Assembly: GCA_016841625.1 (NCBI GenBank)
Contig: JAENYU010000004.1
Coordinates: 1-64,000, forward strand
Length of the DNA stretch: 64,000 nt
Direction: 5' to 3'
Source: Methanobacteriota archaeon
GTDB lineage: Archaea; Halobacteriota; Methanosarcinia; Methanosarcinales; Methanosarcinaceae
Below are positions 43,624 to 53,337 of the stretch, piece by piece. Position numbers and translations under genes: made by a program. The number at the start of each line of letters is the position of its first letter. Positions within the stretch are counted from its first letter, which is position 1. The notes below the pieces were generated by a model. It had not been told where the DNA came from and made no database searches. It worked only from the letters and a program-made list of their open reading frames with translations.

Positions 43624-45420
43624 ATGATGACAACTGATGCCTGGATTACCGTAGGGATTTTAGGAGTTACTTTTGCACTGCTCTTGTTCTCCAAACTGCC
43701 AGCTCATTTGGTCTTCCTGGGAGCCCTTACCGCTGCAATAAGTTTCGGACTTGCCCCGGTAGAAGAGTTATTGAAAGGTTTTTCCAATCAGGGAGTGCTG
43801 ACCGTTGCCGTACTTTTCATGATTGCCGAGGGGATGTACTCCACCGGAGCCATCACCATGATCTCGGACCGTATTGTGGGCCTGCCAAAATCGGTGTTAA
43901 AAGCCCAGACCAAGATCCTGCCTCCCGTGGCAGTCGGGAGCGCATTTCTTAACAACACGCCTCTGGTTGCCATGATGATCCCGGTTATCCGGGACCTTTC
44001 CAGGTCCACAGGTCTCGACTCCTCGAAAATCTACATTCCCCTGAGCTACGCTTCCATACTCGGAGGGGCTTCCACTCTTATCGGCACCTCCACGAACCTG
44101 ATCATCGCAGGTCTGGTGCTCGAGCAGATTGCCAGGAATGACCCCGGAGCCCCCGTGCTGGAGAGGATTACTATCTTCGTGCCGACTGTCGTGGGGCTGC
44201 CGGTGGCTATAGTTGGGATTGTTTTCCTCTTTTTCATTGGCACAAAACTCCTTCCCACGCACAATATAAAGGAAGACGAGGAGATAAAACGGCGGCTCTA
44301 CAGGGCTGAGTTCTTTATCAGGGAAGATTCCTACCTTGCGGGAAAGACCATTGAAAAAGCCGGCTTCGCTTCCCCTACGGGATATTCCCTGAACTCGGTC
44401 CGGAGGGGGGAAGAAGAAAAGCTCCTTATAGAACCTTCCTTCATGCTCAGCCCGGGAGATATCCTGACCTTTTTTACCAACGCCGACGGGCTGCCTGCAC
44501 TCTGGGCGACCATCGGGCTAACCCCGCTCAATACCCTCTCCCCGATGCAGGACGAACGGTACCGGCACCGCCTTGTGGAGGTGGTCATCTCCCCCAGGAG
44601 TTCGGCTGTCGGGCGCAGCATTGAAGAACGCCCTGAGACCGAAGAACCTTACGAGGCAGCGATCGTGGCAATTTCCCGGTCAGGAGAACCTCTGGAGGGC
44701 CCACTCCGGGAAGTGAGGATCATGGCGGGGGACAGTGCCGTGCTTGAGGTGGAAGACTCATTTTTCTACCACAACCGGAACGAAACCGAATTTATCATTG
44801 TCAAGCGCCTTAGAGGCTACCGTGTAAAGAGGACAGACCGGGCTATTGCCGCAATTGTCATCACTGGAGCGATGGTCGCATCGGCTGCACTCGGGCTGCT
44901 GACGATCTTCAACGCTGCGCTGCTGGCAACCTTTGCCATGCTTGCAAGCGGCTGCATGAGCATCAGGAGGGCGACAAAGAGCGTTGAATGGAACACGGTC
45001 GTGGTGCTCGGATGCGCCGTCGGGCTTGAAGCAGCGGTTACGGAAAGCGGGCTTGCGGACGTCATCGCCAACCTGATCTCGACCTTCGGAGGCAGCGATC
45101 CTTACGTGGCACTTTCAGTGGTCTTCGTTAGCTGCATCATAATGACAAACATCATCACAAACGCCGCAGCGGCAGCGTTCATGTTTCCCATTGCGCTCTC
45201 TATTGCAGGGGACCTGGGAACCAGTTTCATGCCGTTCGCAGTTGCCCTCATGCTCGGGACAAGCTATTCCTTCCTCAACCCCGCCGGGTACCAGACAAAC
45301 CTCATGGTCTTTGAGCCCGGGGGATATACCACCAAGGATTACATCAAAGTGGGGCTCCCACTAACCATTCTGGTGAGCATTGTCGTAATCCTGCTCATCC
45401 CGGTAATATACGAGTTCTGA
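43624..45420 (+). CDS. SLC13/DASS-type transporter with RCK_C domains
   Basis: A 598-aa transporter of the divalent anion:Na+ symporter group. Two membrane halves carry the paired motifs LNNTPLVAMMIPVI with GGASTLIGTSTNL, and ITNAAAAAFMFPIAL with SFLNPAGYQTNLMV. Between them (about 220-400) lie two TrkA-C/RCK_C-like domains (FFIREDSYLAGKTIEKAGF and VVISPRSSAVGRSIEERP), which often bind nucleotides. The substrate may be sulphate, phosphate or a dicarboxylate. A ribosome site GGGGGGTTAG precedes the ATG. Confidence 0.9.
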   Translation: MMTTDAWITVGILGVTFALLLFSKLPAHLVFLGALTAAISFGLAPVEELLKGFSNQGVLTVAVLFMIAEGMYSTGAITMISDRIVGLPKSVLKAQTKILPPVAVGSAFLNNTPLVAMMIPVIRDLSRSTGLDSSKIYIPLSYASILGGASTLIGTSTNLIIAGLVLEQIARNDPGAPVLERITIFVPTVVGLPVAIVGIVFLFFIGTKLLPTHNIKEDEEIKRRLYRAEFFIREDSYLAGKTIEKAGFASPTGYSLNSVRRGEEEKLLIEPSFMLSPGDILTFFTNADGLPALWATIGLTPLNTLSPMQDERYRHRLVEVVISPRSSAVGRSIEERPETEEPYEAAIVAISRSGEPLEGPLREVRIMAGDSAVLEVEDSFFYHNRNETEFIIVKRLRGYRVKRTDRAIAAIVITGAMVASAALGLLTIFNAALLATFAMLASGCMSIRRATKSVEWNTVVVLGCAVGLEAAVTESGLADVIANLISTFGGSDPYVALSVVFVSCIIMTNIITNAAAAAFMFPIALSIAGDLGTSFMPFAVALMLGTSYSFLNPAGYQTNLMVFEPGGYTTKDYIKVGLPLTILVSIVVILLIPVIYEF

Positions 45421-45500
45421 GCATGCTTCCAGGCACTGTTAGATGAGATTCGAGGAAGAAGAATAAACGTGATTGAAAAACAGAAATAAAAAAAGGACAT

Positions 45501-45524
45501 AAGAGTGACCTTACAATCACTCTT
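45501..45524. terminator. Shared terminator of two convergent units
   Basis: AAGAGTGA-n8-TCACTCTT is a perfect 8-bp stem between the 3' ends of the SLC13 gene and rps6e. A run of T follows it on the minus strand (CCTTTTTTTATTT), so it mainly serves the ribosomal operon. Confidence 0.65.
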
Positions 45525-45563
45525 GTTCTTGTTTTAACTACAGTATTTTGAACTTTATCCGGA

Positions 45564-45989
45564 TCATTCTGCCGGAGCTTCTGCGACTTCGCCCTCAACC
45601 TCAGCGGGTTCGAGGCCTAGCAGAGCCTTGATGGACTTTTCGCCGTATTCAACGACCTTGGCGTTGATCTGGACGATATCCGGAGCGATTTCCTTACCGC
45701 GCATCATCTTTCTCCTGCGCTGCCCCTTTGTTTTCGGGGTGTAGCCAACACCTACGGCCAGCAGGATCCTCTGTCTCCTGGGCCCGGGCAGGTCCGGCTT
45801 CATAACAAAACCGCTGCCGTCACAGCCGCCTGTGATCTTGATCTTGTAACCGGTCAGGCCCATCAGGGAGCCGTCAACGGTGTTACCGATTGCTTTTCCG
45901 ATAAGTGCGTTTGCTTCAGCATCCTTCACATCGATCTGGTAAGCACGCGCCTCCTTCGGATCTGAAACTACAACTTTGAAATTTGCCAT
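45564..45989 (-). CDS. rps6e: Ribosomal protein eS6
   Basis: A 141-aa archaeal eS6. It starts [20 protein letters not shown] and has the conserved [44 protein letters not shown] and [13 protein letters not shown] stretches. A small-subunit protein. The C-terminus is acidic and short, typical of archaea. It follows infB on the same strand after 127 bp, and likely ends the operon. Confidence 0.97.
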   Translation of the reverse strand: MANFKVVVSDPKEARAYQIDVKDAEANALIGKAIGNTVDGSLMGLTGYKIKITGGCDGSGFVMKPDLPGPRRQRILLAVGVGYTPKTKGQRRRKMMRGKEIAPDIVQINAKVVEYGEKSIKALLGLEPAEVEGEVAEAPAE

Positions 45990-46116
45990 GTGAATCCTCC
46001 AATATCAGATTTATCTAATGGTTCCTCAGGTTCCTTTGCCTTAAATCGCCTTGTTACCTGTATCCTTATATTGTCCTGCATTTAGAATTATTAACGGTAA
46101 TCCGAATCCCCAGCCG

Positions 46117-47901
46117 TCACTTCGCCCAGAAAGGATTGCCCTTGCGCTTGATTTCAAGGAAACGCTCCAGGGTTTCCTTCTCATCAGAGGACAGGGACTC
46201 GTAGATCTCGTGCTCAAGGACTTTTGCATGCCGTTCAGGTACGTTGATAAAGAGAAAATCTTCCTCTTTGATCTGACGCCCCACGGTTGCCCCGTCAATT
46301 GCCATTGCGACTTCCATGCCTGCCCTGGCAGAGGGAATATTGTCCCCTGCGGACTGCAGGCCTTTTATCTTGCCTACAGCGTTTCCGTTTTCAAGCATGA
46401 CATCGGCATTTGTCCTGACAACCCCGCCGAGCACCCTGACCCCGACTACTGCGGGTTTGCTCTGGCGAAAGACACAGCCCGGAAGGATCTTGAACCTGCC
46501 CGGACGAATGATCGTTTCGAAAATCTTCTTTTCGGCCTGTTCCTGCTGCTTCTTCGCGTATTCCTGATAGTCTTCGATCAGGCGGTAGATCACATCATTC
46601 GTGAACACCTTCACGTTGCTTCCCTGGGTCCCCTGCAAAAACTCCTTCGCATCCGGCGCGATCTTCACGCTGAAGCCTATAACCACCGAATAGAGCGGAT
46701 CTTCAACCGTTGAAGCCTCAACCGCGTCCCTGTGGGATATATCTCCGACCTCGGCTTTCCTGATGGGAACTTCCTCTTTCTGGAACTCGTGAACAAGGGC
46801 TTCAAGAGACCCGATTGTATCGGCTTTGATCATGATCCCCATGGAATCCGTATCAATCCTTACCTCGTCGATCTCGGACTTTACCTGTGCAACGATTTCT
46901 TCAAGGGTTTCCTCATCGGCCACCCGTAAGGGAGCGCCTGCAAGGGCATCCTCCAGCCCGGGTGCCGAGATTTTCACACCCACCGCAGCAGTTACTTTTT
47001 TGACCTGCTTGAACTTGCTTTCGTAGCGGATCTCGGAAAGTTCCCTGGGTTTTAACAGGGCTCTTACCTTGGTCTGGATGGGGTCACCCAGGCTTCCGAT
47101 CACAACCGTGTCCCCTTTCTTCAACGTGCCGTCGTAGAGGATCACATCTGCAGTGGCGCCCAGGCCTTTTTCTTCCTTGACCTCCAGCACTGTCCCGACT
47201 CCGGGCCCTGTAGCACTGTACTCCAGGCTTGATTCCAGGAACCTCTGGGCCAATCCCAGAAGCACCATCAGGACATCGGGGATCCCTTCCCCGGTGACAG
47301 CACTTACAGGAACCACACCGAGAGTTTTCTGGAAGTTCGCAACCCTGTCATAGCGGTCCGCGGCAAAACCCTGGTTGTAAAGCTCACCTATCACTTCATA
47401 GAGCCTGTTATCAAGCAGGGACTGGACCTGTTCGCTCTGCTTTTTGAAAGTGGCAGCGAAAGGCATGTCCTTGTTAGGGTTCCAGCCGCTGATCCTGTCA
47501 ATCTTATTGGCGACAACGACAAAAGGAGTCTTGAAACGTTTTAAGATCTGCAGGCTTTCGTGAGTCTGGGGCTTGAAGCCTTCGTTTACGTCCACAACCA
47601 CAATCGCAAGGTCAGCCAGGGCGCCGCCCCTGCTCCTGAGGGTTGTAAAAGCATGATGCCCGGGAGTATCTATAAAGAGCAGTCCCGGTACAAGGAATCG
47701 ATCCAGAAGCCTCGGGTCACCGAGTTTCTTGACAATAATGTCTATTGGGACTTCCGTTGCCCCGATATGCTGGGTGATTGCACCGGCTTCTCCGCTGACA
47801 ATCGCGGTACCCCGGATCTTGTCCAGTAAGGTTGTCTTCCCGTGGTCAACATGCCCCATTACGCAGACAATAGGAGTTCTCAGGTTTTTCTTATCAGTCA
47901 T
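46117..47901 (-). CDS. infB: Translation initiation factor aIF5B
   Basis: A 594-aa aIF5B GTPase. G1 GHVDHGKTTLLDKIRG, G3 DTPGHHAF, G4 NKID and a switch region TQHIGAT are all present. Domains II-IV follow as in the eukaryotic eIF5B/bacterial IF2 type. It helps subunit joining in translation initiation. GGAGG lies 9 nt before the ATG at 47901, chosen over an upstream in-frame codon at 47919. Confidence 0.97.
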   Translation of the reverse strand: MTDKKNLRTPIVCVMGHVDHGKTTLLDKIRGTAIVSGEAGAITQHIGATEVPIDIIVKKLGDPRLLDRFLVPGLLFIDTPGHHAFTTLRSRGGALADLAIVVVDVNEGFKPQTHESLQILKRFKTPFVVVANKIDRISGWNPNKDMPFAATFKKQSEQVQSLLDNRLYEVIGELYNQGFAADRYDRVANFQKTLGVVPVSAVTGEGIPDVLMVLLGLAQRFLESSLEYSATGPGVGTVLEVKEEKGLGATADVILYDGTLKKGDTVVIGSLGDPIQTKVRALLKPRELSEIRYESKFKQVKKVTAAVGVKISAPGLEDALAGAPLRVADEETLEEIVAQVKSEIDEVRIDTDSMGIMIKADTIGSLEALVHEFQKEEVPIRKAEVGDISHRDAVEASTVEDPLYSVVIGFSVKIAPDAKEFLQGTQGSNVKVFTNDVIYRLIEDYQEYAKKQQEQAEKKIFETIIRPGRFKILPGCVFRQSKPAVVGVRVLGGVVRTNADVMLENGNAVGKIKGLQSAGDNIPSARAGMEVAMAIDGATVGRQIKEEDFLFINVPERHAKVLEHEIYESLSSDEKETLERFLEIKRKGNPFWAK

Positions 47902-48056
47902 GTGCAAAAACCTCCTCATTCTGGCATCCAGCTGCTGCAGGTTCGGAAGGTCCCGGGTTTACCCTGAAAGGACCCGTTCTGCAGGTATCTTACAGGCAAA
48001 GGCGTGGAATCGTGCCCGAAAGGCATCGGGACACGAAAGGCTTTGATGAACCTGTT

Positions 48057-48506
48057 TTATTCGTACAGACAGACCTCATCGATCCTGGTATATGCCGCGA
48101 TTTCCGAATCCTTAAAGTGGATTGCAATTTCCTTTGCAGCGGCTTCAGGAGAATCGGAGGCATGAACCACGTTTCTTCCCACATCCAGAGCAAAGTCTCC
48201 GCGGATTGTCCCGGGAGCGGCGTCCACAGGGTTTGTGGCCCCGTTTACGGCCCGCATAACTTTGACTGAGTCTTTCCCGGCAACTACCATCGATACCGAA
48301 GGACCGGAGGTGATAAACTCGATAAGGGAAGGGAAAAAGGGCCTGGCTGCGTGTTCGCCGTAGTGCTCCTTTGCAGTAGCTTCAGCGATCACGTTCAGCC
48401 TCATGGCAATGATTTTCAGGCCGCGCTTCTCGATTCGGGAGATAATTTCCCCTACAAGCCCGCGCTGAACTCCGTCCGGCTTTACCATAACGTATGTCTG
48501 TTCCAT
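48057..48506 (-). CDS. ndk: Nucleoside diphosphate kinase
   Basis: A 149-aa Ndk. It starts [21 protein letters not shown], and the active-site histidine is in the family stretch [14 protein letters not shown]. It balances NTP pools by phosphoryl transfer. The ATG at 48506 fits the family; the open frame extends further upstream only by overlapping the ribosomal protein gene. In archaea ndk is commonly placed in this translation operon. Confidence 0.97.
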   Translation of the reverse strand: MEQTYVMVKPDGVQRGLVGEIISRIEKRGLKIIAMRLNVIAEATAKEHYGEHAARPFFPSLIEFITSGPSVSMVVAGKDSVKVMRAVNGATNPVDAAPGTIRGDFALDVGRNVVHASDSPEAAAKEIAIHFKDSEIAAYTRIDEVCLYE

Positions 48507-48553
48507 GTGTACACCTTTGTATGCCTTATAAAATACAGCTATCCTGGTTGTTC

Positions 48554-48742
48554 TTATGCCTTCTTCAACTGGATTCTGCCTTTTTCGGTCCACACGGTAC
48601 GTCTCGGAAGCCGTCCCAGCTTGAAGTTGTTTATGCACTTGGAAGAGCACATGTAATAGGTAGAGCCGTCTTTCTTGACATAGAGCTTACCGGTACCTGG
48701 CTCCAGCATTTCTCCGCAAAAATAGCATTTTCTCTGTTCCAT
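48554..48742 (-). CDS. rpl24e: Ribosomal protein eL24
   Basis: A 62-aa eL24 with the zinc finger C6-x2-C9 ... C32-x3-C36 ([24 protein letters not shown]) and the conserved [22 protein letters not shown]. It belongs to the large subunit. It is in the middle of the operon. Confidence 0.97.
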   Translation of the reverse strand: MEQRKCYFCGEMLEPGTGKLYVKKDGSTYYMCSSKCINNFKLGRLPRRTVWTEKGRIQLKKA

Positions 48743-48762
48743 ACTTTCTCACCGCACCGCTT

Positions 48763-49379
<617 letters not shown>

Positions 49380-49745
49380 GTAATAGTCTCCTTCGAAATT
49401 GCGGTGTCCGCAATTTTTCATCATTCATTGGTTTTTTAACACATATTCTTCTAGCATTGAAAATCAAATCCGAAAAATGGACTTAAAGTGCTTCAATGCG
49501 TAAAGCAGATTAGTTGAAATACAGATGCTGCGAGCTAAATGCCGCAAACAGAACCTTAAAAGTACATGATTGCCTATAAACTTTCTGCTTGAAAAGCGGC
49601 TTAAACTCAGAATATACGAACAGAACCTAACCAGTATCCTATATAAATAGGTTCACGTTAACAATAAAGCAACGAAAAAATACCCTTATAACCATAAACC
49701 AGTAAATATGCCCTTATAGCCATAAACCACAAATGAAAGATTCAT
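49380..49745. promoter_or_regulatory. Divergent promoter region, L7Ae operon and radical SAM gene
   Basis: TATATAAATAG (49640-49650) is near-palindromic (CCTATATAAATAGG) and could work on either strand, giving a long leader to the L7Ae operon. On the plus side, CCCTTATA.CCATAAACCA occurs twice (49683-49731) just before the radical SAM gene. Confidence 0.5.
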
Positions 49746-50378
49746 ATGGATACCCTCTACTACGAAGCCCACAATAACCTCTATCTGAACGTGACAAACC
49801 GCTGTACTGCAGACTGCATATTCTGCGTCCGGAACTTTGCGGACGGGGTATACGGGTATGACCTCAGGCTTTCAAAGGAACCTTCGGAAGAAGAAATAAT
49901 TCATGGCCTTGGAAAAATCGACCTTGCAAAATACAGGGAAATCGTGTTCACGGGGTTCGGAGAACCGACACTCCGGCTCGATACCGTGCTTGCAGTTACC
50001 CGCTGGCTGAAAGCCCGGTCGGAAGGGCTAAAAGTCAGGCTCGATACAAACGGCCATGCCTCTCTTATCTGGCCTGAGAGGGATGTGGTTTTTGAACTGA
50101 AAACTGCGGGAATCGATTCCATTTCCGTCAGCCTGAACGCCGAATCCGAATATACATATAATAAGCTCTGCCGCCCAGTACACGAAAATGCCTATCCTGC
50201 GGTGCTGTATTTCATCAACGAGGCAAAAAAAGCCGGAATCCATGTAAGGGCAACAATTGTCGAGTATCCGGGGATTGATGTGGAAAAATGCAGGAAGCTT
50301 GCAGAGGACCTCGGCGCGGATTTTCATGAAAGGGAACTCTCGAAAACCGCAAAAGAACAGCTTGATGAAGAGCCCTGA
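49746..50378 (+). CDS. Radical SAM protein, TatD-linked type
   Basis: A 210-aa radical SAM protein with the cluster motif C20-x3-C24-x2-C27 (NVTNRCTADCIFCVRNF) and a short partial barrel (EIVFTGFGEPTLRLDTVL, LDTNGHASLIW, ISVSLNAESEYTYNKLCRP). The size and opening fit the family often encoded beside or fused to TatD nucleases. No tatD gene is within the window nearby. The substrate is unknown. Confidence 0.9.
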   Translation: MDTLYYEAHNNLYLNVTNRCTADCIFCVRNFADGVYGYDLRLSKEPSEEEIIHGLGKIDLAKYREIVFTGFGEPTLRLDTVLAVTRWLKARSEGLKVRLDTNGHASLIWPERDVVFELKTAGIDSISVSLNAESEYTYNKLCRPVHENAYPAVLYFINEAKKAGIHVRATIVEYPGIDVEKCRKLAEDLGADFHERELSKTAKEQLDEEP

Positions 50379-50486
50379 AAGAGATATTTGAAAGAAATTA
50401 TTGAAACCAATTTTTTGAAACAGATTTTCTGAAAGAAACTTTTGAAAGCGAGCAGGCTGGAAAGGGATCAGACAGGAAAAAACTCA

Positions 50487-51935
50487 TTATGAGCTTTCAA
50501 CAACCTCATCCACCAGCACATCTTCCCCGCTCTTTTTCCTCCGGAGATCCCTCCGGGACTCCCTTGCAAGTTCAGCCTCTGCGCTCAGCTTGCCTCCAAC
50601 CCACCTGTCCATCACCGTACAGGCAACAAGATCCCCGGTCACGTTAACCGCGGTCCGGGCCATGTCCAGAATCCTGTCAACCCCTATGATCAGGGCGATT
50701 CCCGCCGTGGGAATTCCCACACTGCTCAGGATCGTAGCAAGGATCACAATCCCTACCCCCGGCGTGGAGGGAGTCCCGATGGAAGCGCCAACAGTTGTGA
50801 TCATAATCAGGACGAATTCGAAGAACCCCAGTTCAATCCCGAAAACCTGGGCAAGGAAGACCGCAGCAACTCCCTGATAAAGGGCTGTCCCATCCATGTT
50901 CACGGTCGCTCCCAGGGGGATTACGAAATGGGATACCGAAGGTCTGACCCCCAACTTTTCATCAGCGGTCTTGATGGACATGGGCATTACGGCTGCAGAG
51001 CTGGATGTCGAAAAAGCCAGAAGCATAACTTCGCGCAAGTCCCTTAAAAACGAGAGAGGGTTGCGCCTTGAAATAAAGGTCACAATCAGGAGATAAAAAC
51101 AGAGCAGGAAAAACAGGCCCAAAAGCACGGTGACCACGTACAGCGCCATGCCCACAAGAGTGTCGATTCCAAGCTTCATAGTAAAATTCGCCAGCAGCCC
51201 GAAGACGGCAATAGGGGCAATGAGCATGCTCCACTTCACAACGGTCATGCACACTTCCTGGATAGAGCCCATGAGGTCAAGCAGGGGCTTTGCCTGCATG
51301 GGGACCATGGAAACAAGAGCGACTCCCACAATGATGGAGAAGATAACCACCTGGAGCATCTGCCCACTGACCATAGCATTCAGAGGGTTTTTCGGGACCA
51401 GTTCCCCGATAAGCATGGGTACGCTGCCGAAGGTGGGGTCGGGGACTGTCTGGTTATTCGTAACATTTGCCGCAGGAGCTCCAAGCATGCTCTGAACGAG
51501 TTCCCCACTGATATAAAGTCCGGGCTTGATAATAAGGGATATCCCAAGCCCGATCAAGATAGCAATGCTGGTTGTAAACAGGAAGTAAACAAGAATCCTG
51601 AGCCCAATTTTCCGGAGATGTTCCCTATCAGAACCACTGGCAATCCCCCGGATAATGGAAGCAAAGATAAGGGGCACCACTATCATCTGCAGGAGCCGAA
51701 GAAAAATATACCCCGGAAGGGAAAGCCATTCTCCCACTACATAAGCTGTTTGTTCATCAAGCAGCCCCCCGAAAGGCCCGAGTATCAGCCCGACTAAAAT
51801 ACCCAGCACCATCCCGATCATGATCTGGAGCCAGAGCCTTTTTCTCAGGAGATCACGCATAAGGTAGCTGAGCTTCTTAAGGGAACGAGGATGAAGCTGT
51901 TCAACGTGGTTGGATTCAGTATTGATTCCAAGCAT
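50487..51935 (-). CDS. DAACS-family dicarboxylate/amino acid:cation symporter
   Basis: A 482-aa GltP/GltT-type transporter. The family motifs are present: SSSAAVMPMS in the first reentrant loop, NMDGTALYQGVAAVF, GASIGTPSTPGVGIVILATIL and DRILDMARTAVNVTGD. Eight helices and two hairpin loops are expected. It takes up glutamate, aspartate or C4-dicarboxylates with Na+ or H+. A TTG at 51953 is in frame; I use the ATG at 51935. The N-terminal 25 residues are extra compared with usual members. Confidence 0.93.
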   Translation of the reverse strand: MLGINTESNHVEQLHPRSLKKLSYLMRDLLRKRLWLQIMIGMVLGILVGLILGPFGGLLDEQTAYVVGEWLSLPGYIFLRLLQMIVVPLIFASIIRGIASGSDREHLRKIGLRILVYFLFTTSIAILIGLGISLIIKPGLYISGELVQSMLGAPAANVTNNQTVPDPTFGSVPMLIGELVPKNPLNAMVSGQMLQVVIFSIIVGVALVSMVPMQAKPLLDLMGSIQEVCMTVVKWSMLIAPIAVFGLLANFTMKLGIDTLVGMALYVVTVLLGLFFLLCFYLLIVTFISRRNPLSFLRDLREVMLLAFSTSSSAAVMPMSIKTADEKLGVRPSVSHFVIPLGATVNMDGTALYQGVAAVFLAQVFGIELGFFEFVLIMITTVGASIGTPSTPGVGIVILATILSSVGIPTAGIALIIGVDRILDMARTAVNVTGDLVACTVMDRWVGGKLSAEAELARESRRDLRRKKSGEDVLVDEVVESS

Positions 51936-52149
51936 GGCAAATCGCTGTCTCAAACCTTTTTAAAGATAGGGACTTCCGCCTCATAAAATTGTTTCCATTT
52001 AAGAATCAGGACTTTGATTCCATAAGCATGCCATATTCCATAAGCATGCCATTAATCTGACAATCGGACATTGATTTTGTAACCAGGTCACGTATTCAAT
52101 AATCCGAGTATTGATTCAACAAGCAAGATACAAGCAAGGGTCCGGTTTT
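51936..52149. other. Intergenic, short local repeats
   Basis: CCATAAGCATGCCAT occurs twice (52020-52052), and TTGATTC-like words recur. No gene is seen. Confidence 0.4.
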
Positions 52150-52408
52150 TTAGAAGCGGGTATCTTCGTCCACATATTTTACCGCAACCGGTCTTTCGAA
52201 AAGCACAGTGTACCCGGCATGGGAGTCCTTTTCTCCTCCGGCAACTCCCTTCTCCACGAGTTCTTCCCCAGCCCGGTCCTGAGCACAGCAGGAAATTCCC
52301 GGCCGGGAGCAACTCAAGGATTTTACAGGATTCGACTTCCAGGGGACTTCCTATCAGCAATGTGCTTTCATCCGTCAGGGCCTGGGGGCTTGTGCAGCTA
52401 AGAGCCAT
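52150..52408 (-). pseudogene. Decayed unknown gene (frameshifted)
   Basis: The minus strand begins ALSCTSPQALTDESTLLIGS and reads on through LEVESCKILELLPAGNFLLC, then the protein-like character moves to another frame: AQDRAGEELVEKGVAGGEKD, then AGYTVLFERPVAVKYVDEDT, ending in a stop at 52150-52152. A frameshift near 52285 explains the switch. I do not recognise the family. Confidence 0.4.
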
Positions 52409-52487
52409 TCATCCAGGCCTTTCGGGCACAACATGCGGTTTTTCTCGTATATGCAGCTTTTTTTCAATTTATTTCCGGCTGCTTATG

Positions 52488-52760
52488 TCGTACCCATAGA
52501 CAGCTTCTCGTAAAAGGGGTACAGTGTGGCCAGGTAGGTCCTGGCTTCGGCTTCCAGTTCCAGCCCCAGTTCTCCACAGTTTTCCAGGCTCAGGGCTTTC
52601 AGGACAGCACTTTCAAGATCAACGGGAGCTTTTTCTCCAACTCCTATCCCCCGGACTTTAAGTAAAGGATCGGCAACCCTGTTTGCATAGAGAACCTTTC
52701 CGGCTTTCCCTAACCCTGAGTACCGTAGGGCGCTTCGAAGGAAAATGACCCATCCATTTC
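52488..52760 (-). pseudogene. Relic of a multi-PAS histidine kinase N-terminus
   Basis: The minus strand encodes GKVLYANRVADPLLKVRGIG, then VGEKAPVDLESAVLKALSLE, and ends AEARTYLATLYPFYEKLS before a stop. This matches the N-terminal region of the intact kinases (GTVLYANRAADPLLKSWDVE with VGKKLPE in the 58745 gene). The preceding conserved phrase appears in another frame (PTVLRVRESRKG versus NPVIRVKIDG), so there is a frameshift. Only about 90 codons remain. Confidence 0.7.
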
Positions 52761-52872
52761 CCTCTTTTTTTCAGTTCCCCGGTTTTCAGGACTAATGACA
52801 AAGCGACTTCAAGGTCCACATTTTCCCGTTTTTGTCCCCTATGAAGTTTTTATTTATTAACTCAACTTCAAA

Positions 52873-53301
52873 TTAACTTTGAAAAGTAGAGCAGGAGATC
52901 TTATTCTGCCTTTTTTTTCCCATTTCCAGCCTGTTTTTGTGCAGCGCCATTTCAATGTTGCTGTGCAGGTCTTCTTCTTTGAAGGGCTTCGAGATATAAC
53001 CGGTAGGTTCGGTCAGTTTTGCTCTGGAGAGTGTTTCTTCGTCCGTGTAAGCGGTCAGGTACAGGATAGGAATCCCGAATTGGGACTTGATTTCCTGGGC
53101 CGCTGAAATCCCGTCCATATCCCCTTTTAGCATGATGTCCATCAGGACAAGATCCGCGCTCGTAAGTTCCGCTTTCCTGATAGCCTCTTCTCCGGTGGCC
53201 GCTGTAGCCGGAACCGAATAACCTAAATTCTTAAGCTTGTTTCTGATATTCAGAGCCACGATGTTCTGGTCTTCGACAACAAGAATTTTTGCTTTTTTCA
53301 T
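52873..53301 (-). CDS. Stand-alone response regulator receiver
   Basis: A 142-aa CheY-like protein. Phosphoacceptor D55 is in LVLMDIML; acidic E10/D11 (VVEDQ), T83 (YLTAYT) and K105 (YISKPF) complete the site. No output domain follows; the last 25 residues are basic and short. It begins 36 bp after the end of the large PAS kinase gene, so it is probably its partner. Confidence 0.93.
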   Translation of the reverse strand: MKKAKILVVEDQNIVALNIRNKLKNLGYSVPATAATGEEAIRKAELTSADLVLMDIMLKGDMDGISAAQEIKSQFGIPILYLTAYTDEETLSRAKLTEPTGYISKPFKEEDLHSNIEMALHKNRLEMGKKRQNKISCSTFQS

Positions 53302-53337
53302 ATTATTTCCCCTTTTTATCCATACTGTCTTTCCGGA

